DNA of 64,000 bases from Ustilaginoidea virens. Its lineage: Eukaryota; Ascomycota; Sordariomycetes; Hypocreales; Clavicipitaceae. Under the pieces are notes generated by a model. That model made no database searches. It worked only from the letters and a program-made list of their open reading frames with translations, and was not told the DNA's origin. Positions within the stretch are counted from its first letter, which is position 1. The number at the start of each line of letters is the position of its first letter. Location: NCBI RefSeq assembly GCF_000687475.1, contig NC_057317.1, positions 6,448,501-6,512,500 of the forward strand, written 5' to 3'. This document shows, piece by piece, positions 11,100-20,739 of the stretch. The translations under genes and the position numbers were made by a program.

Positions 11100-12229
11100 A
11101 GACTAACTAGATAGAATGCAAAATACTATTATTATCGCTATACTAGATATTCCTTAATATATAATTATAAATAGAATAGCCACTCGGTTAAGTCTATAAC
11201 CCCCTAAAGATGGCTAAACGAGACTAAACTATAAACTCTATGCTTAATAGTGCCTAACTAATAAAGATAATATTCTAATCGGGCTAATTTTAATAAATAT
11301 ATTACTAGCCGCCTAAAGGATTGATCCGAGTAAACCTAAGATATTTAAGTAGGCAATCTCTAGAGTATATTAGGATAATTAGTTAAGAGTAATATATAAT
11401 AAACTTAAATCAATTAAGGATAATAAGACCTAGTATAAAGCCTACCTCCTAAAGGGGCGATAAGCACTATAAGGAAAATAGGTATATAAACTTAAGTGAG
11501 GTCCAAGCGGTAATATACTTAGGTATAAGGCCAGATTTATAGTTAGAGGCTTTAAACAGGAAGAGGGCATTAACTATTATAAGACCTTCGCCTTAGTCGT
11601 TAAACCTATAAGCTATAAATTGATTTTTATAATCGCTACTGCCTTAGATCTTAAAGTCGAATAGATAGATATAAAAATAGCCTTCTTTTATAGGAATATT
11701 AACAAAGAAATATAGCTTAAGCAGCTAGAGGGCTTTAATAATAAGTCAGGCAAATACTACCGCCTATAAAAGGCCCTCTATAGACTAAAATAATCACCGC
11801 GCATTTAGTATAATACCCTTAGTAAGTTTCTCCTTACGCTAGGATTCTAACCGCTATATTCCAATATTAGGGTCTTCGTATATAATAGCACCTTTATCGC
11901 GGTTTATATTAATAACCTCTTTATCGTCGGACCTAATAAGCAGAGAGTAACCTATATTAAAAGAAAATTATCTAAATAATTCTAAATAAGCAACCTTAGA
12001 CCCTATAGCTACTACCTAAGTATAGCAATTTCCTAGGATCGCTATAAATATATGCTATCACTATCATAATAAGCGTATATTATAAAGATCCTATAAGACC
12101 TAGAGATATCAGAATGCGCTACAGTAAAGAACCTAATCGACCTAAAAGTTAGACTTATCCCTGCTACCGATATAGATATACTAGACCCAAAACTAAGAAG
12201 CTAGTATGCAATAGCAATAGGATGCCTTA
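11100..12229 (+). pseudogene. Copia E reverse transcriptase, cut by A1
   Basis: Copia RT landmarks in one frame: YKARFIVRGFKQ (about 11527), KVEQIDIKIAF, LYRLK-stop-SPR (about 11775), and the active site VYINNLFIVGPN at 11902-11937 where YVDD is expected. Both catalytic aspartates have become Asn through G to A changes after T, so the enzyme is dead in two independent ways. The frame stops at the A1 insertion (TSD CCTTA, 12225-12229) and resumes at 17549 with RTRPDIAFGVS. Confidence 0.85.
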
Positions 12230-12969
12230 TATTGCAATTCTCAAGGTCACTATAAAAGCAGAGCCTTATTAGCTAGCTAGATGGCACGAGACTGTCTGCG
12301 ACCTGTGAACTAATTTTAGTATAATACTAGATTTTTCACCAAGTCCTAAGGCTATACAAGTGCTATAAAGCAGGGCAAGTGTAAAGGCAAGGCAAATATA
12401 AGATAACCAGAAAACGCAGGGAAGGTAAGAAGTTAAGAGGCATATAGTGCATTAACAGACTCGATTGTGCTGCCCTTCTACTATCTAGAAAGAAGGGGGA
12501 AAGCTATCCTATATATACACGAAGAAGGGGTGGGCCCAGGCATCCAGGGTAGCCAGTAAGAAAGCTCCCCGTAATGCTCGCTATGCCACGTATATAATAC
12601 GTCAGCAGCCCCACTATATCCAGCCTTTCCAACCACCCTAACCACCGCACTAGTAATTAGCCACCACACTAGTGACTAACCACCACGCTAGTGACTACCC
12701 ACCACACTAGTGGACTAGCCACCACACTAGTAGGCCGCCACCACACTAGTAGGCCCACCACGCTAATTTAGCAATGCCACACCTTTTTTAATAAGGCCTA
12801 CCTTACTTGATATACAGTAAATAATCCACTGAAAATCCTTAAGGTAAAAGGCAAGGGCCTGGGTTGGTAAGACCACCGTAAGTCTAAGAGACGGTATAAG
12901 GGCCAGAAGGTTAGTAGACCAGTAGGGCATTAGGCCAGCAGCCTAGTAGGCTACTATAGGATTTTAACA
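12230..12969 (-). repeat. A1 3' LTR (740 bp)
   Basis: In element sense it starts TGTTAAAATCC (12969 reading down) and ends GAGAATTGCAATA (12230). These look like TGTTG...CAACA ends with transitions. The U3 holds a ~21-bp minisatellite around 12640-12770 (units CACCACACTAGTGACTAGC on the plus strand). Confidence 0.9.
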
Positions 12970-12984
12970 CCCCCTCTGATTAGC
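12970..12984 (-). other. A1 polypurine tract
   Basis: The minus strand reads GCTAATCAGAGGGGG directly before the 3' LTR. The identical 15 bases precede the 3' LTRs of B1 (38820-38834) and B2 (42102-42116), which ties the A and B families together. Confidence 0.85.
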
Positions 12985-13099
12985 TACTATAATATCAAGC
13001 TAATCGTCGTATAAAGGATAGGAAAAGAAAATGCAATAAAAGTGCTAAGGAAAAACATAAGAAAAACCTTAGTAAAAGTAAGTTAGTATAAGTTAGCAG

Positions 13100-14284
13100 G
13101 CCCTAAGACCTAGTAACTCGCGGAACCTAGTAAATTTAGGGCCCGGCAGTGGCTTAGTAAGACCGTCAGCAGGCATACTATTAGTAGGTAAATAGGTAAT
13201 TTTAACCAAGCCCAGCTGGGCTTGCTCCCTAATATACCGGAATTTTAATAGCGTATGCTTAGTGCGAGCGTGCTGATTAGGGTCATTAGAATTCGAAATG
13301 GAGCCCTGATTATCGCAGTATAACGGTATAGGGCGTAGAATATCGATTTCTAGCTCCTTATAAAGGTTAGAAAGCCACTGTACCTCACAGATAGTCTCAA
13401 GTAATACATCAGATTCAGCTTCTAAAAGTAGATAGCACTACTAAAGAGGCTCGCTTAGAACGCCAGCTAATAGGACCACTATTAATAGTAGTTAAGAAGC
13501 CTCTAGTAGACTTAGAGGTTTCTTTACAGCCAGTAAAATCGCTATCAGAATAAGCGGTTATAATAGGCTGTTGGTTGCTTTTAGTAGTACTAAAGCAAAT
13601 AGCTAGGTTCTCAGTGCCTTTAAGGTAGCTAAAGCTGCCTTTCGCAGCATTTAGATGCACATTAGTTGCCTTGGACATAAACCGAGAGAGGTATTGGGTA
13701 GGAAATGCTAGGTCGGGCCTAGTCATCATTATAAGCCACATTATAGTGCTAGTAAGGCTCTGATAACGGCTCTGATCAGTAGGGCTAAGGTCTTTTCCAC
13801 TAGATTCATTTAGATTCCCTGGTTGAAGTGGAATAAGCTGAGGTTTAGTATCCTGTAAGCCGAATTTAGTTAAGACCTCTGCTATAAATTGGGCTTGGTG
13901 CAGCCACAATAGACCTTCCTTCCTATTTCGTATAATCTGTACACCTAGGAAGAAGGAAGCCGGACCGCGGTCTTCTATAGCATAGACCTTATGAAATTTC
14001 CTTTTTAGCTGGTTGATATAAGTTATATTTGGACCAACTAATAGGCAATCATCAACATAAGTGACGATAAAGGTACTGGTTTGCTTGTTATAAAAGACGG
14101 CAGCATCAGAAGCTAAAGATAAGAAACCTTCACTAGAAATTAGGTCTTTTAGCCGATATTGCCATTCGCGGGGTGCTTGTTTTAGCCCGTATAGGGCCTT
14201 TTTTAGTAAAATAGCTTGCTTAATAGAAGGATTAAAGCCGGCTTCTTTAAGTAAAGTTAGTAGCTGTTGCCGTTGAATATCAGA
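13100..14284 (-). pseudogene. A1 RT C-terminal part and RNase H
   Basis: Minus-strand frames hold ALYGLKQAPREWQ (about 14200), the intact active site TYVDDCLLVGPN (about 14070-14035), an open stretch 13909-13415 with MTRPDLAFPTQYLSRFM and SDSDFTGC (RNase H start), and further RNase H (YCDNQGSISN about 13330, ADGLTKPLPGPKF about 13160). One stop ends the open stretch at 13415 and another lies before 14284. The RT N-terminus (the KARLIVKGF part of the B family) is missing, so no functional RT is expected although the catalytic residues survive. Confidence 0.8.
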
Positions 14285-15406
14285 CTAAAGCTTGCTATCG
14301 CTATTAGTTAGTAGTAAGCTCTCTGTAAATTCAAGAAATCCATCAGAAATATCCATATAAATGGTCTCAGAAAGCTCGCTATTTAGAAAGGCGCCTATAA
14401 AGTCTTCTGACTTAGGAAGGTAATCCACGGTGGCATTAGTATTAGTAATATCATCTGGGGTAGCATTAGTAATGCTAGTAAAATTAGTAGGGTCCGGCAT
14501 TCTTTCTAGGTCATCCGGTATAGCATTAGTGCTAGTAATGCTAGTAAGGTTAGCAGAGTTAGTAGGGTCAGGAATGCTTTCTAGGTCATCCAGTAAAATA
14601 GCAGGTTCTTTACTGCTAAATACCCCCTCTGAACCTGTATTTTGCCCTTTGTGAAAGTCTCCTTCTAGGCCACTAGAAATAGGGCCTATACCTTCATTTT
14701 GGTGGATAAAGGTAATAAAGGTTGTTTTAGTAACAACCTTCTTCTTTAGAAGGTAGACAAGGTAGGTATTAGCATAGGTCTTTTTAAGTAGCTGAATACC
14801 TATATGCCCTAGCCGTACATGCCAAATGCCGGCTAATTGTAATAGCTTCTGATATTCTGTATCAGCAGCTATAAGGGCAGGAGTAGGGCTAGTAGCCACT
14901 ACAGGATTTTCGCTAGTCGTAATAGCGGGATTTTCGCTAGTCGTAATAGCGGGAGAGTTAGTAGTAGGACTGGTAGCCTCTACAGGGTCTTCGCTAGTTG
15001 TGGTAGCGGGCTGGTTAATAGTAGGGCTAGTAGCCTCTACAGGTTCCTTACTAGTCGCAGTAGTAGGAACAGGGGTAATAGTAGTATCCTCAGGATTACT
15101 ATAATTAGCAGGGTTAGTAGGGCTGGGGACCTCTACTGATATACTATTAGTAATAGTATAATGGCTGCAAGGTTGATGCAGTAGTGATGTGTCTATTCCT
15201 TTCTGTAGAAGGAAAAAGCCGTATTTTTCAAATTTAAAAATGCCGATGCATTTACGGCTTGCTGACCAAAGCTGATTTCTAATTAGTACCCCTTTAGCGG
15301 CATAGTGCTTTACACCGCTAATAATGTTAATATCCAAGGTAGGAATATATAGTGCATTCTTGAGCTCTATAATACCCCATTTGGTGGGATTAACGCCCTG
15401 TAGCAC
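14285..15406 (-). CDS. A1 internal ORF, protease end to RT fusion, integrase core deleted
   Basis: An uninterrupted 373-codon frame, the longest in the window. Residues 1-85 match the region after the protease in B2 (NALYIPTLDINIISGVKHY). Residues ~90-175 are a low-complexity tract of ~16-residue repeats (TSEDPVEATSPT units). Then comes the integrase zinc-domain start HVRLGHIGIQLLKKTYAN, joined straight to TYLVYLLKKKVVTKTTFITF, which in B1 and B2 lies far downstream of the catalytic core. A second Asp/Pro-rich repeat (DDLExxPDPTN) and the RT piece EDFIGAFLNSEL follow. Integration would need an enzyme supplied in trans. The first Met may be internal, since protease homology continues upstream to about 15590 across one stop. 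Confidence 0.75.
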   Translation of the reverse strand: MLQGVNPTKWGIIELKNALYIPTLDINIISGVKHYAAKGVLIRNQLWSASRKCIGIFKFEKYGFFLLQKGIDTSLLHQPCSHYTITNSISVEVPSPTNPANYSNPEDTTITPVPTTATSKEPVEATSPTINQPATTTSEDPVEATSPTTNSPAITTSENPAITTSENPVVATSPTPALIAADTEYQKLLQLAGIWHVRLGHIGIQLLKKTYANTYLVYLLKKKVVTKTTFITFIHQNEGIGPISSGLEGDFHKGQNTGSEGVFSSKEPAILLDDLESIPDPTNSANLTSITSTNAIPDDLERMPDPTNFTSITNATPDDITNTNATVDYLPKSEDFIGAFLNSELSETIYMDISDGFLEFTESLLLTNSDSKL

Positions 15407-15439
15407 AGTAAATCGTGCTGTGCCCCAACCAGTAGGGGA

Positions 15440-15600
15440 AATAGGGCTACCACCAGTAGTAATTACCGGCTTATCATCCTTCTCAAAATGGTGAAAAGTG
15501 GTGAAATACTTCTTATCATTTACAATATGATAAGTAGAGCCTGTATCGTAAAGGAGGGCATTCTTAGGGGTCCTACCGCCTGATTAAGCACTATAGCTTA
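15440..15600 (-). pseudogene. A1 protease active-site region
   Basis: The minus strand reads ALLYDTGSTYHIVNDKKYF around 15560-15505, with the DTGS catalytic motif intact. The frame connects to the 373-codon ORF through VITTGG...SPTGWGTARFTVLQG. A TAA upstream near 15583 interrupts the link to the Gag remnant. Confidence 0.7.
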
Positions 15601-16066
15601 TATCAGTGGATATAGTGGTAGAAGAAGAGGAATAGGATATATTAGTATCCTGGGTATTATAATTGCCTATAATAAAGGACTCGATATTTTGCTGTTTGCT
15701 GCTGTTATTAGAGTCCTGTTCCTTCTTCTTTTGCTGCTTCTTTTTCCTATTATTAGTAGAATTATTCTTGCTATTATTAGTAGAAGCGGCATTAATAGTA
15801 GTAGGGCTAGTAGCCTCTACAGGGTCCTTGCTAGTCGTAATAGCAGAAGGTTAGATAGTAGGGCTAGTAGCCTCTACTAGTTCCTTACTAGTTGTAATAG
15901 TAGGAACGTTACTATTTTGCCTACTAACTAGGCCTTGTATAAGGATAGTTAGGGTGTTCATCTGGGACTTTATATCGTCCATATCTCGCTGTAGTTGTAC
16001 AGTAAGATTAGCTTTAGAATTGGAATCCAAAGTGGCCTTATAAGTGGAAGGCCTAAACTGTGCCAT
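15601..16066 (-). pseudogene. A1 Gag remnant with coding minisatellite
   Basis: It starts MAQFRPSTYKATL at 16066 and runs 71 codons to a TAG at 15851, then continues to a Lys/Asn/Gln-rich tail (about 15770-15690) leading to the protease. The ~300-residue capsid part present in B1 and B2 Gag is absent. In its place lie repeats of the same TTSKxxVEATSPT unit found before the integrase remnant. Residues 25-45 form a short amphipathic or coiled segment as in B Gag. It cannot make particles. Confidence 0.7.
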
Positions 16067-16199
16067 TATAGTGGTTAAAAGTCGTTAAAAATGGTGCCAA
16101 TAGCTGTAGGAACAGATGAATAACCAGCTAAATAGCTGGCAAAATAGTCGAGTAACTAGCTGGACAGCTAGTAAATATAGTGGCTAGTAGCCTACTATA

Positions 16200-16660
16200 A
16201 AAAGATAACCGCAGAGTATAGCGGCAGGTCTCAATATAAAAGCACAAATGCCGTAGGCGTTGTGCAAGTCCGTATTATAGCGTTGGTGTTTAAGGTGCTT
16301 ATATGGTGCCGTAATATAAAGGTACCGTAAGTGCCGTAGGTGCCGTAAATGCCGTAGAAGCTAGGTGCCGTAGGTGCCGTAGGTGCTGTAATATAAAAAA
16401 AAGGTGCCGTAAGTGCCGTACCAAAAGTGCTATAAATGGGAGAGTATAACAGGTGCCGTATAGTGCAGTAAGAGTCGTGCACTAGGGGAAAAGATGTTAT
16501 ACAGTGGTATAATGTAAAGAATATTACACTATAAAATCCGTAGGTGCCGTAGGTTACGCCGAAAATAACGTAAGGTTACGCTAAGAGTGCCGTAAGGCTA
16601 CGCCGTAAGTTGCCGTGGGGGTACGCCGTTGATTGCCGCAGGGTAATACTGTAGGTAACA
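16200..16660 (-). repeat. A1 leader: short tandem repeats, TACGGCACC type
   Basis: The untranslated leader between PBS and Gag carries many copies of a ~9-bp unit, GTGCCGTAG on the plus strand, irregularly spaced and sometimes grouped in clusters. The A2 leader (23480-23960) has the same units on the plus strand. No coding capacity is seen; the open frame at 16231-16482 is a by-product of the repeat. Confidence 0.7.
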
Positions 16661-16789
16661 AAGGGTAAGCCAAAGGTAATAAGGGTAAGCTAAGGATACC
16701 AAAGGATAGCTATATTAGTAGTACTAATAAGCAAGAGAGACCAAGGGGTGAACACAAAAGAGGTAGGGTCAAAACAAAGAAGTAAGAAC

Positions 16790-16803
16790 CCGGGCTCATA
16801 ACC
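16790..16803 (-). other. A1 primer-binding site (tRNA-iMet anticodon arm)
   Basis: Directly inside the 5' LTR the minus strand reads GGTTATGAGCCCGG, complementary to CCGGGCTCATAACC of the initiator-tRNA anticodon arm. Drosophila copia and relatives prime from an internal half of tRNA-iMet in this manner. The same site follows the B1, B2 and A2 5' LTRs. Confidence 0.75.
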
Positions 16804-17543
16804 TATTGCAATTCTCAAGGTCACTATAAAAGCAGAGCCTTACTAGCTAGCTAGATGGCACGAGACTGTCTGCGACCTGTGAACTAATCTTAGTATAATA
16901 CTAGATTTTTCACCAAGTCCTAAGACTATACAAGTGCTATAAAGCAAGGCAAGTGTAAAGGCAAGGCAAATATAAGATAACCAGAAAACGCAGGGAAGGT
17001 AAGAAGTTAAGAGGCATATAGTGCATTAACAGACTCGATTGTGCTGCCCTTCTACTATCTAGAAAGAAGGGGGAAAGCTATCCTATATATACACGAAGAA
17101 GGGGTGGGCCCAGGCATCCAGGGTAGCCAGTAAGAAAGCTCCCCGTAATGCTCGCTATGCCACGTATATAATACGTCAGCAGCCCCACTATATCCAGCCT
17201 TTCCAACCACCCTAACCACCGCACTAGTAATTAGCCACCACACTAGTGACTAACCACCACGCTAGTGACTACCCACCACACTAGTGGACTAGCCACCACA
17301 CTAGTAGGCCGCCACCACACTAGTAGGCCCACCACGCTAATTTAGCAATGCCACACCTTTTTTAATAAGGCCTACCTTACTTGATATACAGTAAATAATC
17401 CACTGAAAATCCTTAAGGTAAAAGGCAAGGGCCTGGGTTGGTAAGACCACCGTAAGTCTAAGAGACGGTATAAGGGCCAGAAGGTTAGTAGACCAGTAGG
17501 GCATTAGGCCAGCAGCCTAGTAGGCTACTATAGGATTTTAACA
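16804..17543 (-). repeat. A1 5' LTR (740 bp)
   Basis: Almost identical to 12230-12969. It begins TGTTAAAATCC (17543 reading down) and ends GCAATA (16804). The U3 minisatellite lies at about 17215-17345. The TSD copy CCTTA follows at 17544-17548. Confidence 0.92.
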
Positions 17544-17548
17544 CCTTA

Positions 17549-18265
17549 TATATACGGTACTTCGCACTCGGCCGGATATCGCATTTGGCGTATCCCTTTA
17601 CAGCCGATTTATATAAAACCTAATGCCTATCTATACTATAGCTATTAAACGAATTCTATACTACCTAAAAGGCACATCACACCTCGTACTCTAATATAAG
17701 GGTAATTTAGGCGATATATAAGGATAGATAGACGCAGACTAAGGAGGTAATATTGAAATAAGGCGTTCTACCTCTAGGTATATCTTCAATATCAGCAGTA
17801 GAGCAATTAGCTAGAGCTCGCGATATTAAGCAACTATCGCACTCTCGACCACAGAAGCAGAATATATAGGCTAGACCTAAGCAGCAAAAGAAGCCATTTA
17901 GCTGCACAAGCTCCTTACCAAACTAGTAGGATAGGTAAAATAATAGTCTAATATTAAAGCGACTATTATTTACAGTAATAACTAAAGAGCTATCTTAATA
18001 ATAAAAAACCCTAAGTTCTATACCCGAATAAAGCATATTGCCATCCAATAATACTTTATTAGGGAAAGAGTCGTAGACGGATAGATCGACATAGAATATA
18101 CGCTAATAGACTATTAAATTACAGATAGCCTAATAAAGCTGCTATCTGGTTAATCTTTTAAAAAATTTCGCGACGCTCTCGGCCTTATAGATATAAGAGA
18201 TATAAGGCTGCAATCCGAATAAAAGGGAGTCTAATTAGTACCTATCTCTTAAGAGGGAGACGAAT
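17549..18265 (+). pseudogene. Copia E RT end and RNase H
   Basis: The E frame resumes after A1 with RTRPDIAFGVS (about 17562) and runs through RNase H: TTEAEYIG (about 17823), AAKEAI-stop-LHKLL, HIAIQ-like and IADSLTK-like segments, ending in FRDALGLIDIRDI (about 18167-18206). RIP-type stops are frequent. The purine-rich AAGAGGGAGACGAATAA (18249-18265) ends the coding part. Confidence 0.75.
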
Positions 18266-18289
18266 AAACTTATTGCAAAAATATCACTC

Positions 18290-18650
18290 CTTATTTCCAT
18301 ATGGGCTAGATATAAGGTGGCACGGTCGCCCTTATTTCCGCATAAGTTAGGTATAAGGTGGCACGGTCGCCCTCATTTCCGCATAGGTCAGGTACGAGGT
18401 GGTACGGTCGCCCTCATTTCCATATAGGTTAAATACGCGATGGCATAGCCGTCCTCTTTATATACGTCAGATACGCGACGGCATAGTCGTCCTCTTTATA
18501 TGCGTCAGACACGCGACGATACAGTCGTCCCTTTTTTTTTTTTATATGTATTAGATACGCGACAGCACAGTCGTCCTTTTCACATGCGTTAGACACGCGA
18601 TGGCATAGTCGTCCTTTTTCATATGCGTCAGAATAACGCCAAAAGCAAGG
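18290..18650 (+). repeat. E 3' minisatellite (38-45 bp unit)
   Basis: About eight tandem units with a GGCACGGTCGCCC or GACGGCATAGTCGTCC core, diverging gradually along the array. Each unit contains a short inverted repeat (GACG...CGTC). Copia F has the same array on the other strand (about 19420-19660), so it is part of the family's 3' untranslated region rather than an independent satellite. Confidence 0.8.
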
Positions 18651-18700
18651 GAAGAATAGGTACTGTAGGTATTACTGTCTAAGAAGAACTACTATCGGTT

Positions 18701-18861
18701 CAAGGGGGAGTATTAATATCGGAAATCTAGGTTGACCCGATGTCTTGGACTAATAATATTCCGACCCGATGATACTCTTCTCTCTATCTTCCGTAGACTC
18801 TATATATTAGTTCTTTATCGTAACATCATCATATAATATAATCACATTATGACGTTTAACA
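18701..18861 (+). repeat. E polypurine tract and 3' LTR (151 bp)
   Basis: The tract CAAGGGGGAG (18701-18710) is followed by an LTR from TATTAATATCGG (18711; originally TGTTAATATCGG) to GACGTTTAACA (18861). The F copy, inverted at 19152-19303, fixes both ends. The LTR is very short for a copia element. Confidence 0.8.
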
Positions 18862-19151
18862 TATAGCTTAACAACTGTTAACCGGAACTTAACCGGGCCA
18901 TATGGCATCTATATAATGCAGGTCTTACCATCGAGGCTGACTAGCCGGTATAGGCCATGCCATCCATCCTTTTCTCTCTATACCCGTATATCTGACTATA
19001 GGGGTAGTCAGTAGATAGGCCATATATCCGGGCCATTCCGTTGGGCGAGGGTATCGCAAACCTGGCGCCTAGCGAGGCATTTCCTAGCTTTGTTAGTGGC
19101 CTTTCGTAATATTAATGCACGTTATAATACTGATAAGTTAGGGGGTGAATT
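18862..19151 (-). mobile_element. I-family copia fragment (integrase C-terminal part)
   Basis: The reverse complement matches I1 29601-29895 base for base apart from scattered C/T and G/A changes. It encodes the integrase C-terminal region, with the segment corresponding to VWREKGGWHRPYQLIS of I1. It is bounded on both sides by the outer ends of E-family 3' LTRs in opposite orientation, so E and F appear to have inserted in, or recombined within, an older I copy. Confidence 0.8.
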
Positions 19152-19303
19152 TGTTAAACGTAATAGGATGATGTATTATTATATTGTCACGATGAAGAAC
19201 TAACATATAGAGTCTACTTAGAGAGAGAGAGATAGAAGAGTATCATCGGGTCGGAACAATATTAGTCCGAGACATCAGATCACCTAGATTTCCGATATTA
19301 ATA
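19152..19303 (-). repeat. F 3' LTR (152 bp)
   Basis: Reads TATTAATATCGG (19303 down) to CGTTTAACA (19152) on the minus strand. It is closely similar to 18711-18861, with a longer CT/GA run (AGAGAGAGAGAG near 19225). Confidence 0.85.
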
Positions 19304-20739
19304 CTCCCCCTCGAACCGATAGTGGTTCTTCCTAGATAGTTATACCTATAGTACCCGTTCTTCCCTTGCTTCTAGCGTCATCTAATTTTGGATTTCCCTT
19401 ATTATAGTATGCGCCTATATTTTCTTCATTTAAGTAGGGCGATTGTATCGCTGCATATCGTAATGCGTATAGAAAGAGGGACGATTATGCCGTCGCGCGT
19501 ATCTAACGCGTGTGAAAAGAGGACGACTGTGCTATCACATATCTAACGCATATGAAAAGGGGACGGCTGTGCCGTCGCGTGTATCTAATATATATGGAAA
19601 TTAGGACGGCCGTGCTACCTTGTATTTTGAAGTATATGGAGAAAGGTGATTTTAATGCCGTGCGATAGGCTCGTCCGTACGGCAGGCTCGTCCGTATATT
19701 ATATCTCCTCCTTAAAAGATATATGTTGATAGAGCTCTCCCTTATTCGGATTACGGTCTTATGTCTTTTATATCTATAAGGCTGAGGGCGTCGCAGAACT
19801 TTTCGAAGGGCTGACCAGATAACAGCTTTATTAGTCCGTCTGCAATTTAATAGTTTATTAGTATATATTCTAAATCAATCTATCTATCTGCGACTCTTTC
19901 CCTAATAAAGTATTATTGAATAGCGATATGCTTTATTCAAGTGTGGAATTTAGGGTTCTTTATTATTAAGATAGCTCTTTAGTTATCACTATAAATAATA
20001 ATTGCTTTAATATCTAACTATTATTTCACCTGTTGTATTAGTTTAGTAAGGAGTTCACGCAGCTAAATAGCTTTTTTAGCAGCTTAGGTCTAGCCTATAT
20101 ATTCTGCTTCTATTAATAAGAGTGCGACTGTTACTTATCGTTGTAAGCTTTAGCTGACTGCCCCGCTCCTAATATTAAAGATATATCTAGAGGTGGAGCG
20201 CTTAGTTTCAATATCGCCTCCCTAATCTGCATCTGTCTATCCTTGTATATCGCTTATATCACCTTTATATTAAAGTACTAAATATGATATGCCCTTAAGG
20301 TAGCATAAAATGCATTTTACGGCTATAGCGTGGGTAAGCATTAGGTTTTATATAAATCGACTATAAAAGGAGACGCCGAATATAATATCCGGCCGAGTAC
20401 TAAGTATCGTATATATAAGGCATCCTATTGCTATTGCATATTAGCTCTTTAACTTTAGGTCTAATTAATCTTTATCGGTAGTAGGGACAAGTTTGACTTT
20501 TAGGTCGATTAGGTTCTTTACTATAGCATATTCTAATATCCCTAGGTCTTATAGGATTTTTATAATATACGCTTATTGCGATAGTAATAGTATATATTTA
20601 TAGCGGTCCTAGGAGATTACTATGCCTAGGTAGTAGCTTTAGGGTCTAAAGTCGCTTATTTAGAATTATTCGGATAATTTTCTTTCAATATATATTACTC
20701 TTTGCTTATTAGGTCCGATAATAAGAAAGTTATCGATAT
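19152..20739 (-). mobile_element. Copia F (E family), 3' part, cut by L2
   Basis: Minus-strand copy of the E family: 3' LTR 19152-19303, polypurine tract CTCCCCCTC (19304-19312, plus strand), 3' minisatellite (about 19420-19660), RNase H (about 20110-19740) and RT C-terminal part up to 20739. There L2 interrupts the motif corresponding to NNLFIVGPNKQR of E. RIP-type stops are dense. No 5' part of F is seen. Confidence 0.8.

Larger units (their letters stand above)
12230..17543 (-). mobile_element. Copia A1: complete LTR ends, deleted interior (5314 bp)
   Basis: Minus-strand copia with two 740-bp LTRs, TSD CCTTA (12225-12229 and 17544-17548), a tRNA-iMet-type PBS and a polypurine tract. By eye the LTRs differ at only four sites, all C/T or G/A. 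Compared with B1 and B2 (about 7.55 kb), A1 lacks the Gag capsid region, the integrase catalytic core and the RT N-terminus, so it is a non-autonomous deletion derivative. It is much less RIP-mutated than its neighbours and is likely the youngest insertion here. Confidence 0.9.
1042..18861 (+). mobile_element. Copia retrotransposon E, split in three by D and A1
   Basis: A Ty1/copia element read on the plus strand in the pieces 1042-2325, 9728-12229 and 17549-18861. Order is Gag, zinc knuckle, protease, integrase, RT, RNase H, polypurine tract, 3' LTR. The reading frames rejoin across both insertions once one TSD copy is removed. It is inactive: stops occur throughout, almost all TAA or TAG at expected Gln or Trp codons, as RIP predicts. 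F (19152-20739) is a second copy of the family. Confidence 0.85.

Noticed and set aside
12481..12669. 62-codon open frame repeated at 17055
   Set aside because: Shadow of the A-family LTR, present in both LTRs of A1.
15663..15880. Leu-rich plus-strand ORFs resembling membrane peptides
   Set aside because: They are the reverse of the Lys/Asn/Gln-rich Gag tail of A1.
18711..19303. Foldback DNA transposon with long inverted repeats
   Set aside because: The inverted repeats are the 3' LTRs and 3' ends of two copia elements, each continuing into RNase H coding sequence outward.
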